Positions 26,587-35,645 are shown, counted from the stretch's first letter. The stretch is 64,000 nucleotides of DNA from Bacteroidales bacterium (GCA_016928075.1 JAFGLJ010000062.1:24125-88124), one strand, 5' to 3'. Numbers and translations are program-made. Notes: generated from the letters alone by a model not told the origin.

Positions 26587-27706
26587 TATCGTTTTTTCCT
26601 TTTCCCCTTTTCTTTTTTCTTTTCTTTTTATCCTGTATTTTTTCGAACCTTGTGAGGCTGTCGTTGCCTAAAACGTCATTATAACTGTCGGAACTAATAT
26701 TATCAAACGCATTTTCAAGCAGTTTAGGCGGTTTTTCGCCGTTTCTGTTCATTTTCTGTATTTCAATAACCCTTTCAACGGGTACTGCAATCATATTTAC
26801 AGGATTATCAGGTTCGAAAGAATACCAGTAAATTCCTTTATATATTTCCATTTTACAGAACCATGCTTTCCCTTCCTGTGTTTCGAGTGGATCTTTGGAG
26901 GGGAATGACTTTTGTTTATCCACGTAGCAGTCAAGTTCGTAGTTCAGGCAGCATTTTAATTTTCCACATTGGCCTGCAAGTTTCTGGGGATTAAGTGACA
27001 GGTCCTGGCACCTTGCGTATGCGGTGGTTACGGATATGAAATTAGATAGGTAGGAAGAGCAGCATAGTTCCCTTCCGCAGGATCCTATTCCTCCTATTCT
27101 ACCCGCTTCCTGCCTTGCTCCAATCTGACGCATCTCAATCCTGACCCTGAACTGCTCGGCAAGCACTTTAATAAGTTGCCTGAAGTCAACCCTCTCATCT
27201 GCAATATAGTAAAATATAGCCTTTGTTTTGTCACCCTGATATTCAACATCTCCTATTTTCATATAAAGATTTAGGTCCTGTGCTATTTTTCGTGATTTAA
27301 GCATTGCCGGAATTTCCTGTTTTCTTGCTTCCTCCCATTTATCAATATCGACAGGTTTGGCTTTACGGTATATCTTTTTTATTTCATCAGGCTCCGGGAC
27401 TACTTTTTGTTGTTTTAACTTCAATTTCGCAAGTCTGCCTGTCATCGATACTCTTCCAATATCATGCCCGGGTGATGCTTCGACGGCTACAATATCTCCT
27501 TCTTCCACCCTGAGCTTATTTACATTGCGGTAGAATCCTTTACGGGTGTTTTTAAAATGTATCTCAACAATATCTGTCTCAAGGCCTGTATCAGGTATAT
27601 CTGAAAGCCAGTTTACGGAATTTAACTTTTGATCTTCTAACCAGTATATTGTTTTCTCAGTGATGTTATTATCATCCTCTGATATTCTGTACTCCTCGTC
27701 ATCCAT
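26570..27706 (-). CDS. PSP1-domain protein (RicT/YaaT-like)
   Basis: A 378-residue cytoplasmic protein with the PSP1 C-terminal-type domain. Its many cysteines lie in GIGSCGRELCCSSYLSNF and the AGQCGKLKCCLNYELDCY region near residues 205-260; RicT homologues use these for Fe-S clusters. In Bacillus RicT acts with RicA and RicF on RNA processing; partners are not seen here. The C-terminus ends in a very basic KKRKKKRGKGKNDNEKRE tail, which may bind RNA. It heads a unit with gldH, trmB and the alkyltransferase-like gene. Its leader has a CCCCC/GGGGG hairpin. Confidence 0.85.
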   Translation of the reverse strand: MDDEEYRISEDDNNITEKTIYWLEDQKLNSVNWLSDIPDTGLETDIVEIHFKNTRKGFYRNVNKLRVEEGDIVAVEASPGHDIGRVSMTGRLAKLKLKQQKVVPEPDEIKKIYRKAKPVDIDKWEEARKQEIPAMLKSRKIAQDLNLYMKIGDVEYQGDKTKAIFYYIADERVDFRQLIKVLAEQFRVRIEMRQIGARQEAGRIGGIGSCGRELCCSSYLSNFISVTTAYARCQDLSLNPQKLAGQCGKLKCCLNYELDCYVDKQKSFPSKDPLETQEGKAWFCKMEIYKGIYWYSFEPDNPVNMIAVPVERVIEIQKMNRNGEKPPKLLENAFDNISSDSYNDVLGNDSLTRFEKIQDKKKRKKKRGKGKNDNEKRE

Positions 27707-27722
27707 TATCTAGTTTTTTAAT

Positions 27723-27740
27723 CCCCCTCAAATGCGGGGG
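27723..27740 (-). promoter_or_regulatory. Hairpin in the leader of the PSP1-domain gene
   Basis: CCCCC (27723-27727) and GGGGG (27736-27740) separated by eight bases form a short strong stem between the promoter box at 27781-27788 and the start codon at 27706. It ends about 16 bases before the ATG, so it could influence ribosome access; it may equally be a short dispersed palindrome. Confidence 0.4.
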
Positions 27741-27780
27741 TGGCTTTATATGGTGGACACAACTGTATTTTTGGGTCAGG

Positions 27781-27788
27781 CAAATTTA
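27781..27788 (-). promoter_or_regulatory. -7 promoter box of the PSP1-domain/gldH/trmB unit
   Basis: TAAATTTG on the minus strand, exact TAnnTTTG match, 75 bases before the ATG at 27706, giving a leader of about 70 bases that includes the C5/G5 hairpin. Confidence 0.52.
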
Positions 27789-27837
27789 ATTATAATTTGA
27801 CTTAATATCAATTATTTATTACGGGCAAATTAAGGGT

Positions 27838-28962
27838 TCAGCGTATAAGCCCTGTCACCTTGAGTGCAAGGTCGAGAAAAATAATCCTGGGATTACCATT
27901 GGCTGCTATATGGGAATATGCTTTTGAAAACTCATCATTAAGGCCTGCAATATTTTTATTGTTTATAAACGAATTGAATTTTTTCGCAAATTCAGCTTCC
28001 CTTCCTTCCAGCAATACAAGGTCATTATTATTCCCTGCAATATTAAGTATGTAGTTCTCACGGAGTTGTGAAAGAGAGTAACTAAGGAATCCTTTTTGTG
28101 CTTCCCTTCCTTTTGTAGCCATCTCTTCGGACCATTCGGCCAGAGATGGGATATCCCTCTTATACGCCAGCCTCATAAGTTCGATGAAACTTGTAAGATT
28201 TACTATCCTTGATTCATTTTCTTCAATAAATTCAGTGGCTCTGAGATAGTTACCCTGTGAAAGACGGGCAATCATGCCGGCCTTTCTTTCTTCAAGGTTA
28301 TACACCTTCATGATTTGATTACTGATGGCATCGTGGTCTATAGAAGGAATTCTGACAAACTGGCATCTTGACATTATTGTTGGCAATATCATATCAGGTT
28401 CTTCTGATACAAGCAGGAAGAGTGTTTTATCGGGCGGTTCCTCTATCATTTTCAGCAACTTATTGGCAGTGGCAGGGTGCATCCTCTCAGGCATCCATAT
28501 TATCATGACTTTAAAGTCAGACTCATAGGTTTTAAGGCTCAGTTTCTTAATTATTTCACCAGCCTCCGATGCATATATTAAACCCTGCTGGTTTTTAACA
28601 CCTATTTCTGCAAGCCACTGGTTGAGGTTGAAATAGGGTGATTTATTAACGAAAGCCCTCCATTCTGAGATAAAATTATCACTCACTGTTTCCCCTGATC
28701 CCTTGTTAATCACAGGGAAAACAAAGTGCAGGTCGGGATGTATCAGCTTTCCGTATTTGATACATGAAGGGCATGTGCCACAGGAGTCATCACCCTGCCT
28801 GTTTTCACATGATATGAACTGGGCAAAGGCAATAGCCAGGGCCAGTTTACCACATCCCTGGGGACCGGCAAAAATCTGGGCATGACTTACCCTTTCCTCT
28901 TTAACCGACCTGGTGAGTTTATTTATTATTTCATCCTGTCCTATAATATCCGAAAACTTCAT
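27838..28962 (-). CDS. holB: DNA polymerase III delta' subunit (clamp-loader)
   Basis: Clamp-loader AAA+ subunit. 374 residues. Walker-A-like AGPQGCGKLALAIAFAQ near 33-49, four-cysteine zinc site (CENRQGDDSCGTCPSC, near 53-68) and the SRC motif (IMSRCQFVRIPS, sensor 1) are visible. The glycine-rich loop reads GPQGCGKL with Leu in place of Ser/Thr, as expected for a delta' subunit that does not hydrolyse ATP. Distinguished from DnaX (tau/gamma) by length and the degenerate loop. Divergent from pgk. Confidence 0.92.
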   Translation of the reverse strand: MKFSDIIGQDEIINKLTRSVKEERVSHAQIFAGPQGCGKLALAIAFAQFISCENRQGDDSCGTCPSCIKYGKLIHPDLHFVFPVINKGSGETVSDNFISEWRAFVNKSPYFNLNQWLAEIGVKNQQGLIYASEAGEIIKKLSLKTYESDFKVMIIWMPERMHPATANKLLKMIEEPPDKTLFLLVSEEPDMILPTIMSRCQFVRIPSIDHDAISNQIMKVYNLEERKAGMIARLSQGNYLRATEFIEENESRIVNLTSFIELMRLAYKRDIPSLAEWSEEMATKGREAQKGFLSYSLSQLRENYILNIAGNNNDLVLLEGREAEFAKKFNSFINNKNIAGLNDEFSKAYSHIAANGNPRIIFLDLALKVTGLIR

Positions 28963-28982
28963 TTACATGTTTTTACCAGGAA

Positions 28983-28990
28983 CAAAAATA
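28983..28990 (-). promoter_or_regulatory. -7 promoter box of holB
   Basis: TATTTTTG on the minus strand, exact match, 21 bases before the ATG at 28962. Confidence 0.58.
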
Positions 28991-29022
28991 GAAAATAAGA
29001 TTCATTTTTGATGAAAATATTG

Positions 29023-29030
29023 TAGGTTTG
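29023..29030 (+). promoter_or_regulatory. -7 promoter box of pgk
   Basis: TAGGTTTG, exact match, predicted start near 29036, leaving an unusually long leader of about 110 bases before the pgk ATG. No obvious structure in that leader. Confidence 0.5.
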
Positions 29031-29147
29031 TATATCGTTGTAATAACATGGTTTTTAATATTTTAATATTTATATATCATTAATTTACAGGCCTTTATTC
29101 CTGATTCGTTTTTGGGTCTGATTTGCAAACATTAAAACACACAGGTA

Positions 29148-30335
29148 ATGAAAAACATCAACAGTTATAATTTCAAGGGGAAGAAAGCCATTGTGAGGGT
29201 AGATTTCAATGTTCCGCTTAACAGTAATTTCATGGTAACTGACAATACGAGGATAAAAGGAGCGCTTCCTACAATAATAAAGATAATAGATGATGGAGGT
29301 TCAGCAGTTCTCATGTCACATCTTGGCAGACCGAAAGAAGGACCGGAAGAGAGATTCTCGCTGAAACATGTTGTCTCTGAACTTGAAAGGCTTACAGGGA
29401 CAGATGTCAAATTTGCACCGGATTGTATAGGAGATGAGACATTGAAATTAAAAGAAAGCCTGAAACCGGGAGATATTTTGTTGCTTGAGAACCTCAGGTT
29501 TTACAAGGAAGAAACAAAAGGGGATGAAGGTTTTGCGGAAAAACTCGCTGAAGGATGCGATGTTTATGTAAATGATGCTTTTGGTACAGCTCACAGGGCA
29601 CACGCATCAACAACCATTATCGCCCGTTTTTTTCCTGATGAAAAACTCTTCGGATTTCTTATTAATAAGGAACTTGAGAGTATGGACAAATTAATGCACG
29701 ATCCGGAAAGACCATTCACTGCTATAATGGGAGGAGCCAAGGTATCGGATAAAATACTTATAATTGAAAACCTGCTCGGCAGGGTGGATAACCTTATTAT
29801 AGGAGGGGGAATGGCTTATACATTCATTAAGTCACAGGGAGGTCAGATAGGAAATTCTCTATGCGAAGAAGACAAGCTGGATATTGCTCTTAATATAATT
29901 AAATCAGCCCGGCGGAAAAATGTCAATATTTACCTGCCGGCTGACAGCATAAATGCTGATAAGTTTGATGAAAATGCTAAGACAGATAAATCTGATTCGG
30001 AATCCGTTAAGGAAGGCTGGATGGGTCTGGATATAGGAGAAAAAGCAATAAGGGAATTCTCGGAAGTTATCAGGGGATCAAAAACCATCCTGTGGAACGG
30101 CCCTATGGGGGTCTTTGAAATGGAGAAATTTTCAAAGGGAACAAGCGAAATTGCTAAAGCTATCGCAGAAGCAACGGATAAGGGTGCTTTCAGTCTTATT
30201 GGTGGAGGCGATTCGGTTGCGGCAATAAACAAGAATAAGCTTGCAGATAAGGTAAGTTACGTTTCCACGGGAGGAGGTGCCATGCTTGAATATATGGAAG
30301 GTAAAGTACTTCCCGGTATTGCAGCTATAAGGTGA
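29148..30335 (+). CDS. pgk: Phosphoglycerate kinase
   Basis: Glycolytic ATP-forming step from 1,3-bisphosphoglycerate. The 395 residues carry the family signature [14 protein letters not shown] near 12-25, the substrate loop [17 protein letters not shown], and the nucleotide-binding [12 protein letters not shown] near 349-360. Full length. It is followed after 21 bases by a small lipoprotein gene and a LuxE-like gene, possibly as one transcript. Confidence 0.98.
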   Translation: MKNINSYNFKGKKAIVRVDFNVPLNSNFMVTDNTRIKGALPTIIKIIDDGGSAVLMSHLGRPKEGPEERFSLKHVVSELERLTGTDVKFAPDCIGDETLKLKESLKPGDILLLENLRFYKEETKGDEGFAEKLAEGCDVYVNDAFGTAHRAHASTTIIARFFPDEKLFGFLINKELESMDKLMHDPERPFTAIMGGAKVSDKILIIENLLGRVDNLIIGGGMAYTFIKSQGGQIGNSLCEEDKLDIALNIIKSARRKNVNIYLPADSINADKFDENAKTDKSDSESVKEGWMGLDIGEKAIREFSEVIRGSKTILWNGPMGVFEMEKFSKGTSEIAKAIAEATDKGAFSLIGGGDSVAAINKNKLADKVSYVSTGGGAMLEYMEGKVLPGIAAIR

Positions 30336-30356
30336 GATGAGGAATAATATATAAAT

Positions 30357-30905
30357 ATGTGGGGGAAAACGAAAATATCATTACTGCTTGGACTGGCTGT
30401 TCTGTCGGGCATAATAGTGTCATGCGACAGGGAACCGGGAAGGATGTATGCAGGGGAGTTTACCATTGATAACGTTCTTTTTGGTTATGGGCCATATTAT
30501 GCCATTGGCTTTTCCTTTGAGCTGGGAACCGAACTGAAAACAAGTGATTCGCCGCCACCCGATATCACGGTCCATGCCAAAACTGATGCCCAGGGGAATG
30601 TCTCGGGCGCCTACCTCGACACACCTAATGTGGCGGAATCCTATGCCCTGGCAGGAGATTTTAACACAGCTACGGAAGCAAAGGACTTTTTTGATAACCT
30701 GCTGCAGGTCGGCACATATACATGGACGCTTTTTGCAGACAATATCAGTGAACACCAGGTTTATGTATTTAAAACAAGGGAGGATAACTATGTTAAGTTC
30801 AGGATAAAAAACCTGGTGCTGGACAATAGGGATGATAGTGCATATGCAGAAGTAACTATTGAGTGGAGGATACAACCTGATGGCTCAACTACTTTTTCTC
30901 AGTAA
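30357..30905 (+). CDS. Small lipoprotein of unknown function
   Basis: 182 residues. Basic start MWGKTK, hydrophobic stretch ISLLLGLAVLSGIIVS, then the lipobox cysteine (VSC at about residue 23) and DREPGRM; therefore exported and lipid-anchored. The remainder is aromatic and acidic with alternating pattern suggesting beta-structure. I recognise no family. Its stop overlaps the start of the next gene by one base (TAATG), so the two are coupled. Confidence 0.75.
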   Translation: MWGKTKISLLLGLAVLSGIIVSCDREPGRMYAGEFTIDNVLFGYGPYYAIGFSFELGTELKTSDSPPPDITVHAKTDAQGNVSGAYLDTPNVAESYALAGDFNTATEAKDFFDNLLQVGTYTWTLFADNISEHQVYVFKTREDNYVKFRIKNLVLDNRDDSAYAEVTIEWRIQPDGSTTFSQ

Positions 30906-31885
30906 TGGATGCACTTGTAAATGACGTATTTAATATATCATCCGAGAACGATTTCAATAATATAAGCCTGGATATTTTCAGGTACCAGGCTGTGAATAAT
31001 CCTGTTTATTCCCGCTGGATCAGGGAGCTGGGGGTGGACTATCAAAGAGTTGAGGAGATAAATGAAATACCATTCCTGCCCATTTCCGTTTTCAGGAATC
31101 ATAAGGTGCTTTCTGGTGGATCCGATGCTGAAAAAGTATTTATCAGCAGTGGCACAGGCGGGATGAAAAGAAGCAGCCATTATGTAATTGACCTGAGTAT
31201 TTATGAAAGGAGCTTCATCACCTGCTTCAGGAATTTTTATGGCAATATTAGTGATTATGTAATACTTGCCCTGCTTCCTTCTTATCTTGAGAGGGAAGGA
31301 TCTTCACTGGTTTATATGTCAAACAGACTTGTTGAGCTGAGCGGTTCTGAAATGAGTGGCTTTTTCCTTGATGATTACCAGTCACTTAAAAGACGAATAA
31401 TATTACTGGATAATGAGGGGAAGAAAGTTATATTGCTCGGTGTGAGTTTTGCCCTGCTTGACCTTGCTGAGCACAGTTATATAAACTTGGAAAATCATAT
31501 TGTGATGGAGACAGGGGGAATGAAGGGAAGGAGGGAAGAAATTACGAGGGAGGAGCTTCATTCAATACTTAAAGAACGTTTCAGTCTTGACAGTGTTCAT
31601 TCCGAGTATGGCATGACAGAATTGCTCAGCCAGGCTTATTCAAAAGGCGGAGGATTATTTAATGCACCCGCATGGATGAAAATCCTGATACGCGATCCTC
31701 ATGACCCTTTTAGTTTTTATGGCCATGGCAGGACAGGGGGTGTTAATATTATTGACCTGGCAAATATCTATTCATGTTCCTTTATAGAAACATCAGATCT
31801 TGGAATTTCACACCCTGACGGCAGTTTTGAAATTGTCGGCCGTTTTGACAACAGCGACATCAGGGGATGTAACCTCCTGATATAG
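30905..31885 (+). CDS. LuxE/acyl-protein synthetase-like enzyme
   Basis: A 326-residue member of the LuxE (PF04443) family of acyl-activating enzymes. The features are the VFISSGTGGMKRSSHYV loop near residues 77-93 (ATP/phosphate-binding Ser-Gly-Thr), the MKGRREEITREEL block, HSEYGMTELLSQAYS near 234-248 (adenylate-binding Y-G-x-T-E) and IETSDLGI. LuxE activates fatty acid as acyl-AMP and loads it on an enzyme. No luxC or luxD partner is nearby, so the acceptor is unknown; roles in surface-polysaccharide acylation or lipid synthesis are possible. The stop codon TAG lies at the left edge of a heptamer repeat array. Confidence 0.83.
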   Translation: MDALVNDVFNISSENDFNNISLDIFRYQAVNNPVYSRWIRELGVDYQRVEEINEIPFLPISVFRNHKVLSGGSDAEKVFISSGTGGMKRSSHYVIDLSIYERSFITCFRNFYGNISDYVILALLPSYLEREGSSLVYMSNRLVELSGSEMSGFFLDDYQSLKRRIILLDNEGKKVILLGVSFALLDLAEHSYINLENHIVMETGGMKGRREEITREELHSILKERFSLDSVHSEYGMTELLSQAYSKGGGLFNAPAWMKILIRDPHDPFSFYGHGRTGGVNIIDLANIYSCSFIETSDLGISHPDGSFEIVGRFDNSDIRGCNLLI

Positions 31886-31927
31886 CAGGGAGCAGGGAGC
31901 AGGGAGCAGGGAGCAGGGGGCAGGGAG
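31884..31927. repeat. Heptamer GGGAGCA tandem array at a stop codon
   Basis: About five copies of a 7-bp unit, beginning immediately after ATATAG, where TAG is the stop of the LuxE-like gene, and closing with GGGGCAGGGAGT. The same arrangement in the opposite orientation occurs at 44476-44513 at the end of kbl. Confidence 0.8.
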
Positions 31928-31955
31928 TTGAATACTTGCTCACTGCTCCTTGCGG

Positions 31956-33161
31956 TTAAAATCCCAATTTTTGCCTTATTTCATCCGGTACTGCGTCTTT
32001 GTGTACCATTATAAATATCACTTTAGCCTTAACATAGCTTTCAGACATATTCAGGTAACCACCAAACCTATTGCGTTCGGTACCCCATGAATTTTTTGTG
32101 ATATAGTACTTTGTACCGTTCTGGTCATTTACAATGCCTGTTACATGCATAAGGTGATCATCCGTTGTTACGAATTTCTCGTATCCTTCCTGCCTGATTT
32201 CCTGGGTAACATTCACTTCCGGGAAAGGTTTTTCAAATTTATACACTTCTTCAAGCCGTTCCTGTGGTGACATATCCTCAAACCTGGCCCTGTCAGTTTC
32301 TGAAAGATCCTCGGGTTTCGAAACATCAGGATTAATGGCAACACCATTAGTATGTGAAAAACCTTTTTCACTTACATCACCATCCCAGTCAACGGTATAT
32401 CCATTTTCAAGTGCATAATCCATTATTTCAACCAGCTCATCGATAGGTACGTTGTACATTTCTTTATGCCTCCAGTTATCAGGCACTTCAACCTGCCCTT
32501 TGGTATAGAAAGGAAAATGATTAAACGAAGTGATCTCCACGTAATCACCAGGGTTTATGCCCAGGCCCTGAGCAAAGGTTTCAGGCGTGTAAGTTATTCC
32601 TTTATAGGTGAAAGTTGATGGTACCTCGCCAAGATAGGTATCCAGCAAGGCATCCACTACCTGGTAATACTGCTCACTACGGTCTTTCCTCTGGACAGGT
32701 ACTTCAGCGACGGCATTGATAAAACCTTGCAATTCACTGTGGTTATGTGTTTCTGAGTCGTAATTGATACCTGTGTAAACTTCTTCAGGCACCACGCCAT
32801 AATTTGAAAAAACATGTAACCAGTCATGGGATAAACCACCGGGACCGAGGTTCCCCTTACCCCTCCTGAGGTAGTTGTCTTCGAGCCTGTCCAAATAGGT
32901 ATACCTGACGATAAACATCTCTGACAGATCGTATTCACCCTTACCCATACGCAGGAGTTCTGATTCTATGAATGAAGTTGTAGCAAAGCACCAGCATGTG
33001 CCTGTCCTTGATTGGTTTTTTACCGGTGTTGCATCAAGGCTTACAAAGGTTGTGAATTTATAACCTTCAGGCTCTACATCTTTTTTTGCCCTGTTCCTCT
33101 GAGCACTGGCATTGAGGAAAAGAAAGGCAATGAGCAAAACGCTAATTATTTTTGATTTCAT
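31956..33161 (-). CDS. Exported papain-like (C1/bleomycin-hydrolase type) cysteine peptidase
   Basis: A 401-residue secreted peptidase. Signal peptide MKSKIISVLLIAFLFLNASA with likely cleavage before QRN. The catalytic cysteine is in RTGTCWCFATTSFIESELLR near residue 57, preceded by the oxyanion glutamine (NQS), the catalytic histidine in DDHLMHVTGIVND near 334, and the asparagine in ITKNSWGTERN near 355. The organisation of C1B aminopeptidases (bleomycin hydrolase) is suggested by the SEMFIVRYTYLDRLEDNYLRRG stretch, broken here between two halves. Endo- versus aminopeptidase activity cannot be decided. It converges with the LuxE-like gene. Confidence 0.85.
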   Translation of the reverse strand: MKSKIISVLLIAFLFLNASAQRNRAKKDVEPEGYKFTTFVSLDATPVKNQSRTGTCWCFATTSFIESELLRMGKGEYDLSEMFIVRYTYLDRLEDNYLRRGKGNLGPGGLSHDWLHVFSNYGVVPEEVYTGINYDSETHNHSELQGFINAVAEVPVQRKDRSEQYYQVVDALLDTYLGEVPSTFTYKGITYTPETFAQGLGINPGDYVEITSFNHFPFYTKGQVEVPDNWRHKEMYNVPIDELVEIMDYALENGYTVDWDGDVSEKGFSHTNGVAINPDVSKPEDLSETDRARFEDMSPQERLEEVYKFEKPFPEVNVTQEIRQEGYEKFVTTDDHLMHVTGIVNDQNGTKYYITKNSWGTERNRFGGYLNMSESYVKAKVIFIMVHKDAVPDEIRQKLGF

Positions 33162-33249
33162 AACAGTGATGTATTTTAAATTTGATGCAAATTAAGATTT
33201 TCTTATGATATAAGCATTAAATATGTTCCTTAACATTAACATGATGACA

Positions 33250-33371
33250 TCATTTTTTCGATGCCGGTGGTTTTATACATACGGCATCATAAGAGTGATC
33301 AATCCACTCCATTATCTTTCGGTTGTGCCTGGTTTGCTTGGGCAATACTCACGCAGTTGCTTGATATTCAT
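33250..33371 (-). pseudogene. Internally deleted MmcQ/YjbR family gene
   Basis: On the minus strand an ATG at 33371 opens MNIKQLREYCPSKPGTTER and stops at 33312, matching the N-terminus of MmcQ/YjbR proteins. A second frame ending at 33250 reads EWIDHSYDAVCIKPPASKK before its stop, matching the family's C-terminus (WIDHSYDLV...PKK). The two are 20 codons apart or less and in different frames, whereas an intact gene would have about 115 residues. So roughly the middle two-thirds has been lost. An octamer repeat array lies just upstream at 33389-33412. Confidence 0.7.
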
Positions 33372-33388
33372 AATAATGATGTTGAAGT

Positions 33389-33412
33389 GTTAAATTGTTA
33401 AATTGTTGAATT
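33389..33412. repeat. Octamer array GTTAAATT x2, GTTGAATT
   Basis: Three adjacent 8-bp units, the third differing by one base. It lies 17 bases upstream of the pseudogene start on that gene's strand. Confidence 0.65.
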
Positions 33413-33458
33413 GGGAAACACAAAGTTTCAACTCATTCTCAGCTCATTCTTTACGCAT

Positions 33459-33821
33459 TTAAAGAGTAGGATAAAAAGCATCTTTAATATGCTCCAGTTC
33501 GTAATTTTTGCCGTCAAAAACGACCGATATTATATCAAACCTTGCTTCTTTCTCACAATCGTTCCTCTGAATATATGTTTGTGCCGCATAAATTATATTG
33601 CGCTGCTTTGGTACTGAAACAGCATCGCGTGGATGTAACTGGAAATCTGCCATCCTGGTTTTTACTTCGATGAAAATAATGAATTCATTATCTTCGGCTA
33701 TGATATCTATTTCTTTCCTTCCCGAGACCCAGTTTTTCTCACGCACAGTGTAACCGTTCTGCCTGAGATATTTAATTGCCAGTCGCTCACCGTTTTTGCC
33801 CAATGAATGTGATTCAGACAT
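33459..33821 (-). CDS. UPF0102/YraN-like endonuclease-fold protein
   Basis: 120 residues. Restriction-endonuclease-like core typical of YraN: GKNGERLAIKYLRQNGY near residues 7-23, KEIDIIAEDNEFIIFIEVKTR (the D...ExK triad) near 36-56 and VPKQRNIIYAAQTYI. The family is widespread and its substrate is not established. It stands alone between the mmcQ pseudogene and the response regulator. Confidence 0.9.
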   Translation of the reverse strand: MSESHSLGKNGERLAIKYLRQNGYTVREKNWVSGRKEIDIIAEDNEFIIFIEVKTRMADFQLHPRDAVSVPKQRNIIYAAQTYIQRNDCEKEARFDIISVVFDGKNYELEHIKDAFYPTL

Positions 33822-33843
33822 ATAACAGGTAATGAATGTAAGT

Positions 33844-34485
33844 TTATACTTCTATTAGCTTGTTTTTTATTGCATACAGGATAAGGCTTGCAGTATTTTT
33901 TGACTGTGTTTTACTGAGCAGGTTGGCTCTGTGTTTATCTACTGTCCTTTTACTTATAAAAAGGTTGTCAGCTATTTCCTGGTTTGACAATCCCTCACAT
34001 ATCTTAAGTAATATTTCTCTCTCACGCTTTGAGAGGTTGGCATGCTTTGTCTCTGTTTCCCTTGCCCTGATTTTTTGTATAACATGCTGGAGCAGTACCT
34101 GGGAGAAGTAATTACCTCCGTTATATACAGTAATAATAGCATCCTTAACCTCGTTAATATCGGAATCCTTCAGGAGAAATCCTTTGGCGCCGGCTTCAAC
34201 CATACTGTGGTAGTACTCTTCCTCTCCATACATTGAAAGCGCTATTATTTTTATGCCGGGATTGATTTCAATTACCCTGCGGGTTGCTTCAATGCCATCC
34301 ATTATTGGCATATTTATGTCCATAAGGATGATATGGCATTTTGAATTGTGAATTATCTTCAATACTTCCTCTCCGTTACCGGCTTCACCTGCAATATCAA
34401 AGTCGTCGAAGGCATCAAGTAAAATCCTGAGACCGTTTCTGAAAAGCTGATGATCATCCGCAATGACTATCTTTATTTTACTCAT
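33844..34485 (-). CDS. NarL/FixJ-type response regulator
   Basis: 213 residues. Receiver domain with DDHQLF acidic pair at 9-10, phospho-acceptor Asp near 55 (ILMDINMPIMDG) and conserved Lys in FLLKDSDI near 105, followed by a LuxR-type helix-turn-helix (SKREREILLKICEGLSNQEI, then ADNLFISKRTVDKH). Its start overlaps the end of the histidine kinase gene by four bases (ATGA-type), so the pair is coupled and presumably cognate. Target genes unknown. Confidence 0.94.
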   Translation of the reverse strand: MSKIKIVIADDHQLFRNGLRILLDAFDDFDIAGEAGNGEEVLKIIHNSKCHIILMDINMPIMDGIEATRRVIEINPGIKIIALSMYGEEEYYHSMVEAGAKGFLLKDSDINEVKDAIITVYNGGNYFSQVLLQHVIQKIRARETETKHANLSKREREILLKICEGLSNQEIADNLFISKRTVDKHRANLLSKTQSKNTASLILYAIKNKLIEV

Positions 34486-35450
34486 AATTCACCGGATTCT
34501 TCTCTGATGTTTATTTTTATTAATGAATGCATACCCTCACCCATTTTACTATCGAGTACAAATATACCATTTACTGATCTTACACGGGTCTGAATATTTG
34601 AAAGACCCATTCCAGTACTCTCTTCGTTATCAAGTATCGAGGTATCAAATCCTCTGCCGTCATCATTATACTGCAAAATAATAAAATTTCCGTGTATGTT
34701 GAGATCAATTGAAATGTTAGATGCTCCCGAATGTTTGAGTGAATTATTGATCAGCTCACATAATGAGCGGTAAATAACAGCTTCAATATCACTGTTAAGT
34801 CTTTTTTCGCCTACATTGCTGTTGAATGTAAAATTAATATCCCTTGCTTTACTGATCTTTTTAATAAAAGAACTCGTCGCACTTACAAGTCCGAAGTTTG
34901 AGAGCACATGCGGACTCAGGGTGTTTGAGATATCTTTAATCGCTGCAATTGCTTCATTTACCACGTGGCTTGTATTATTTATTATTTCTTTATCCACGGG
35001 ATCGGTTGCCCTGGCTGACATAGCCGTTATTGACATTTTTACTGTTGATAACAGGGGGCCCAGGTCATCATGCAGATCTTTTGCGAAACGTTTTCTCTCG
35101 TTTTCTTCGGTGCTGATAATTGCATGAAGTAATTTTCTCTCTGATCTCAGCCTGTCGATCTCAGCCTTCTTAAGGGATAAGAATAATTCCCTTATCAGTA
35201 TTACACCACCGAATATCATTACTGAAATAAAAGCACCCATCCATTCATCAATTATTGCCATGTCAACTGTTCCGGCGCCACGCGTCAATTCAATCAGGTG
35301 TATTATTTTCCTTGCTGCCATAAATGTAAAGGCGAGGGAGAGCAATATCCATGAAAGGCGGTATTTTGTGAGCTTCATGAATCGCAGGGCAATTGACGCT
35401 GCGACTATCTGCAGACCAATGGAAATTATGAGAGTAATAAGACGTATCAT
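34482..35450 (-). CDS. Membrane sensor histidine kinase (HisKA_3/DesK type)
   Basis: 322 residues from ATG 35450 (a TTG two codons upstream is also in frame). About three hydrophobic segments in the first 105 residues and no large periplasmic loop, so it probably senses within the membrane or from the cytoplasm. Then a HisKA_3 dimerisation domain with the phosphoacceptor in KDLHDDLGPLLSTVKM, near residue 128, and an HATPase domain (ELINNSLKHSGASN N-box, DDGRGFD G1, GMGLSNIQTRV G2). Paired with the NarL-type regulator. Promoter box at 35479-35486. Confidence 0.92.
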   Translation of the reverse strand: MIRLITLIISIGLQIVAASIALRFMKLTKYRLSWILLSLAFTFMAARKIIHLIELTRGAGTVDMAIIDEWMGAFISVMIFGGVILIRELFLSLKKAEIDRLRSERKLLHAIISTEENERKRFAKDLHDDLGPLLSTVKMSITAMSARATDPVDKEIINNTSHVVNEAIAAIKDISNTLSPHVLSNFGLVSATSSFIKKISKARDINFTFNSNVGEKRLNSDIEAVIYRSLCELINNSLKHSGASNISIDLNIHGNFIILQYNDDGRGFDTSILDNEESTGMGLSNIQTRVRSVNGIFVLDSKMGEGMHSLIKINIREESGEL

Positions 35451-35478
35451 ATTCAATTTGGTAGTTGGTGAACTCTTA

Positions 35479-35486
35479 CAAAATTA
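35479..35486 (-). promoter_or_regulatory. -7 promoter box of the two-component pair
   Basis: TAATTTTG on the minus strand, exact match, 29 bases upstream of the kinase ATG at 35450. Confidence 0.58.
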
Positions 35487-35549
35487 AGAGAATATTTAGA
35501 TATTGGCTGCGCTCACGTAACTTGTCCTGAGCTTGCCTGCCCTGAGCGT

Positions 35550-35597
35550 GTCGAAGGGTCGAAGGGTCGAAGTATCGAAGTGTCGAAGTGTCGAAGG
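35550..35597. repeat. Octamer array of six GTCGAAGn units
   Basis: Units at 35550, 35558, 35566, 35574, 35582 and 35590, of sequence GTCGAAGG or GTCGAAGT (one begins with A). The flanking CCCTGAGCGTGTCGAAGGG is the common bacterial intergenic palindrome ending GTCGAAGG, so the array looks like an expansion of its right half. It lies between divergent genes and ends 20 bases before the kdtA promoter box. Confidence 0.8.
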
Positions 35598-35616
35598 GAG
35601 GGAGCAATTATTTTCT

Positions 35617-35624
35617 TACCTTTG
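35617..35624 (+). promoter_or_regulatory. -7 promoter box of kdtA
   Basis: TACCTTTG, exact match, 22 bases before the ATG at 35646. Confidence 0.6.
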
Positions 35625-35645
35625 GAATCGAATAATTGATAACTG

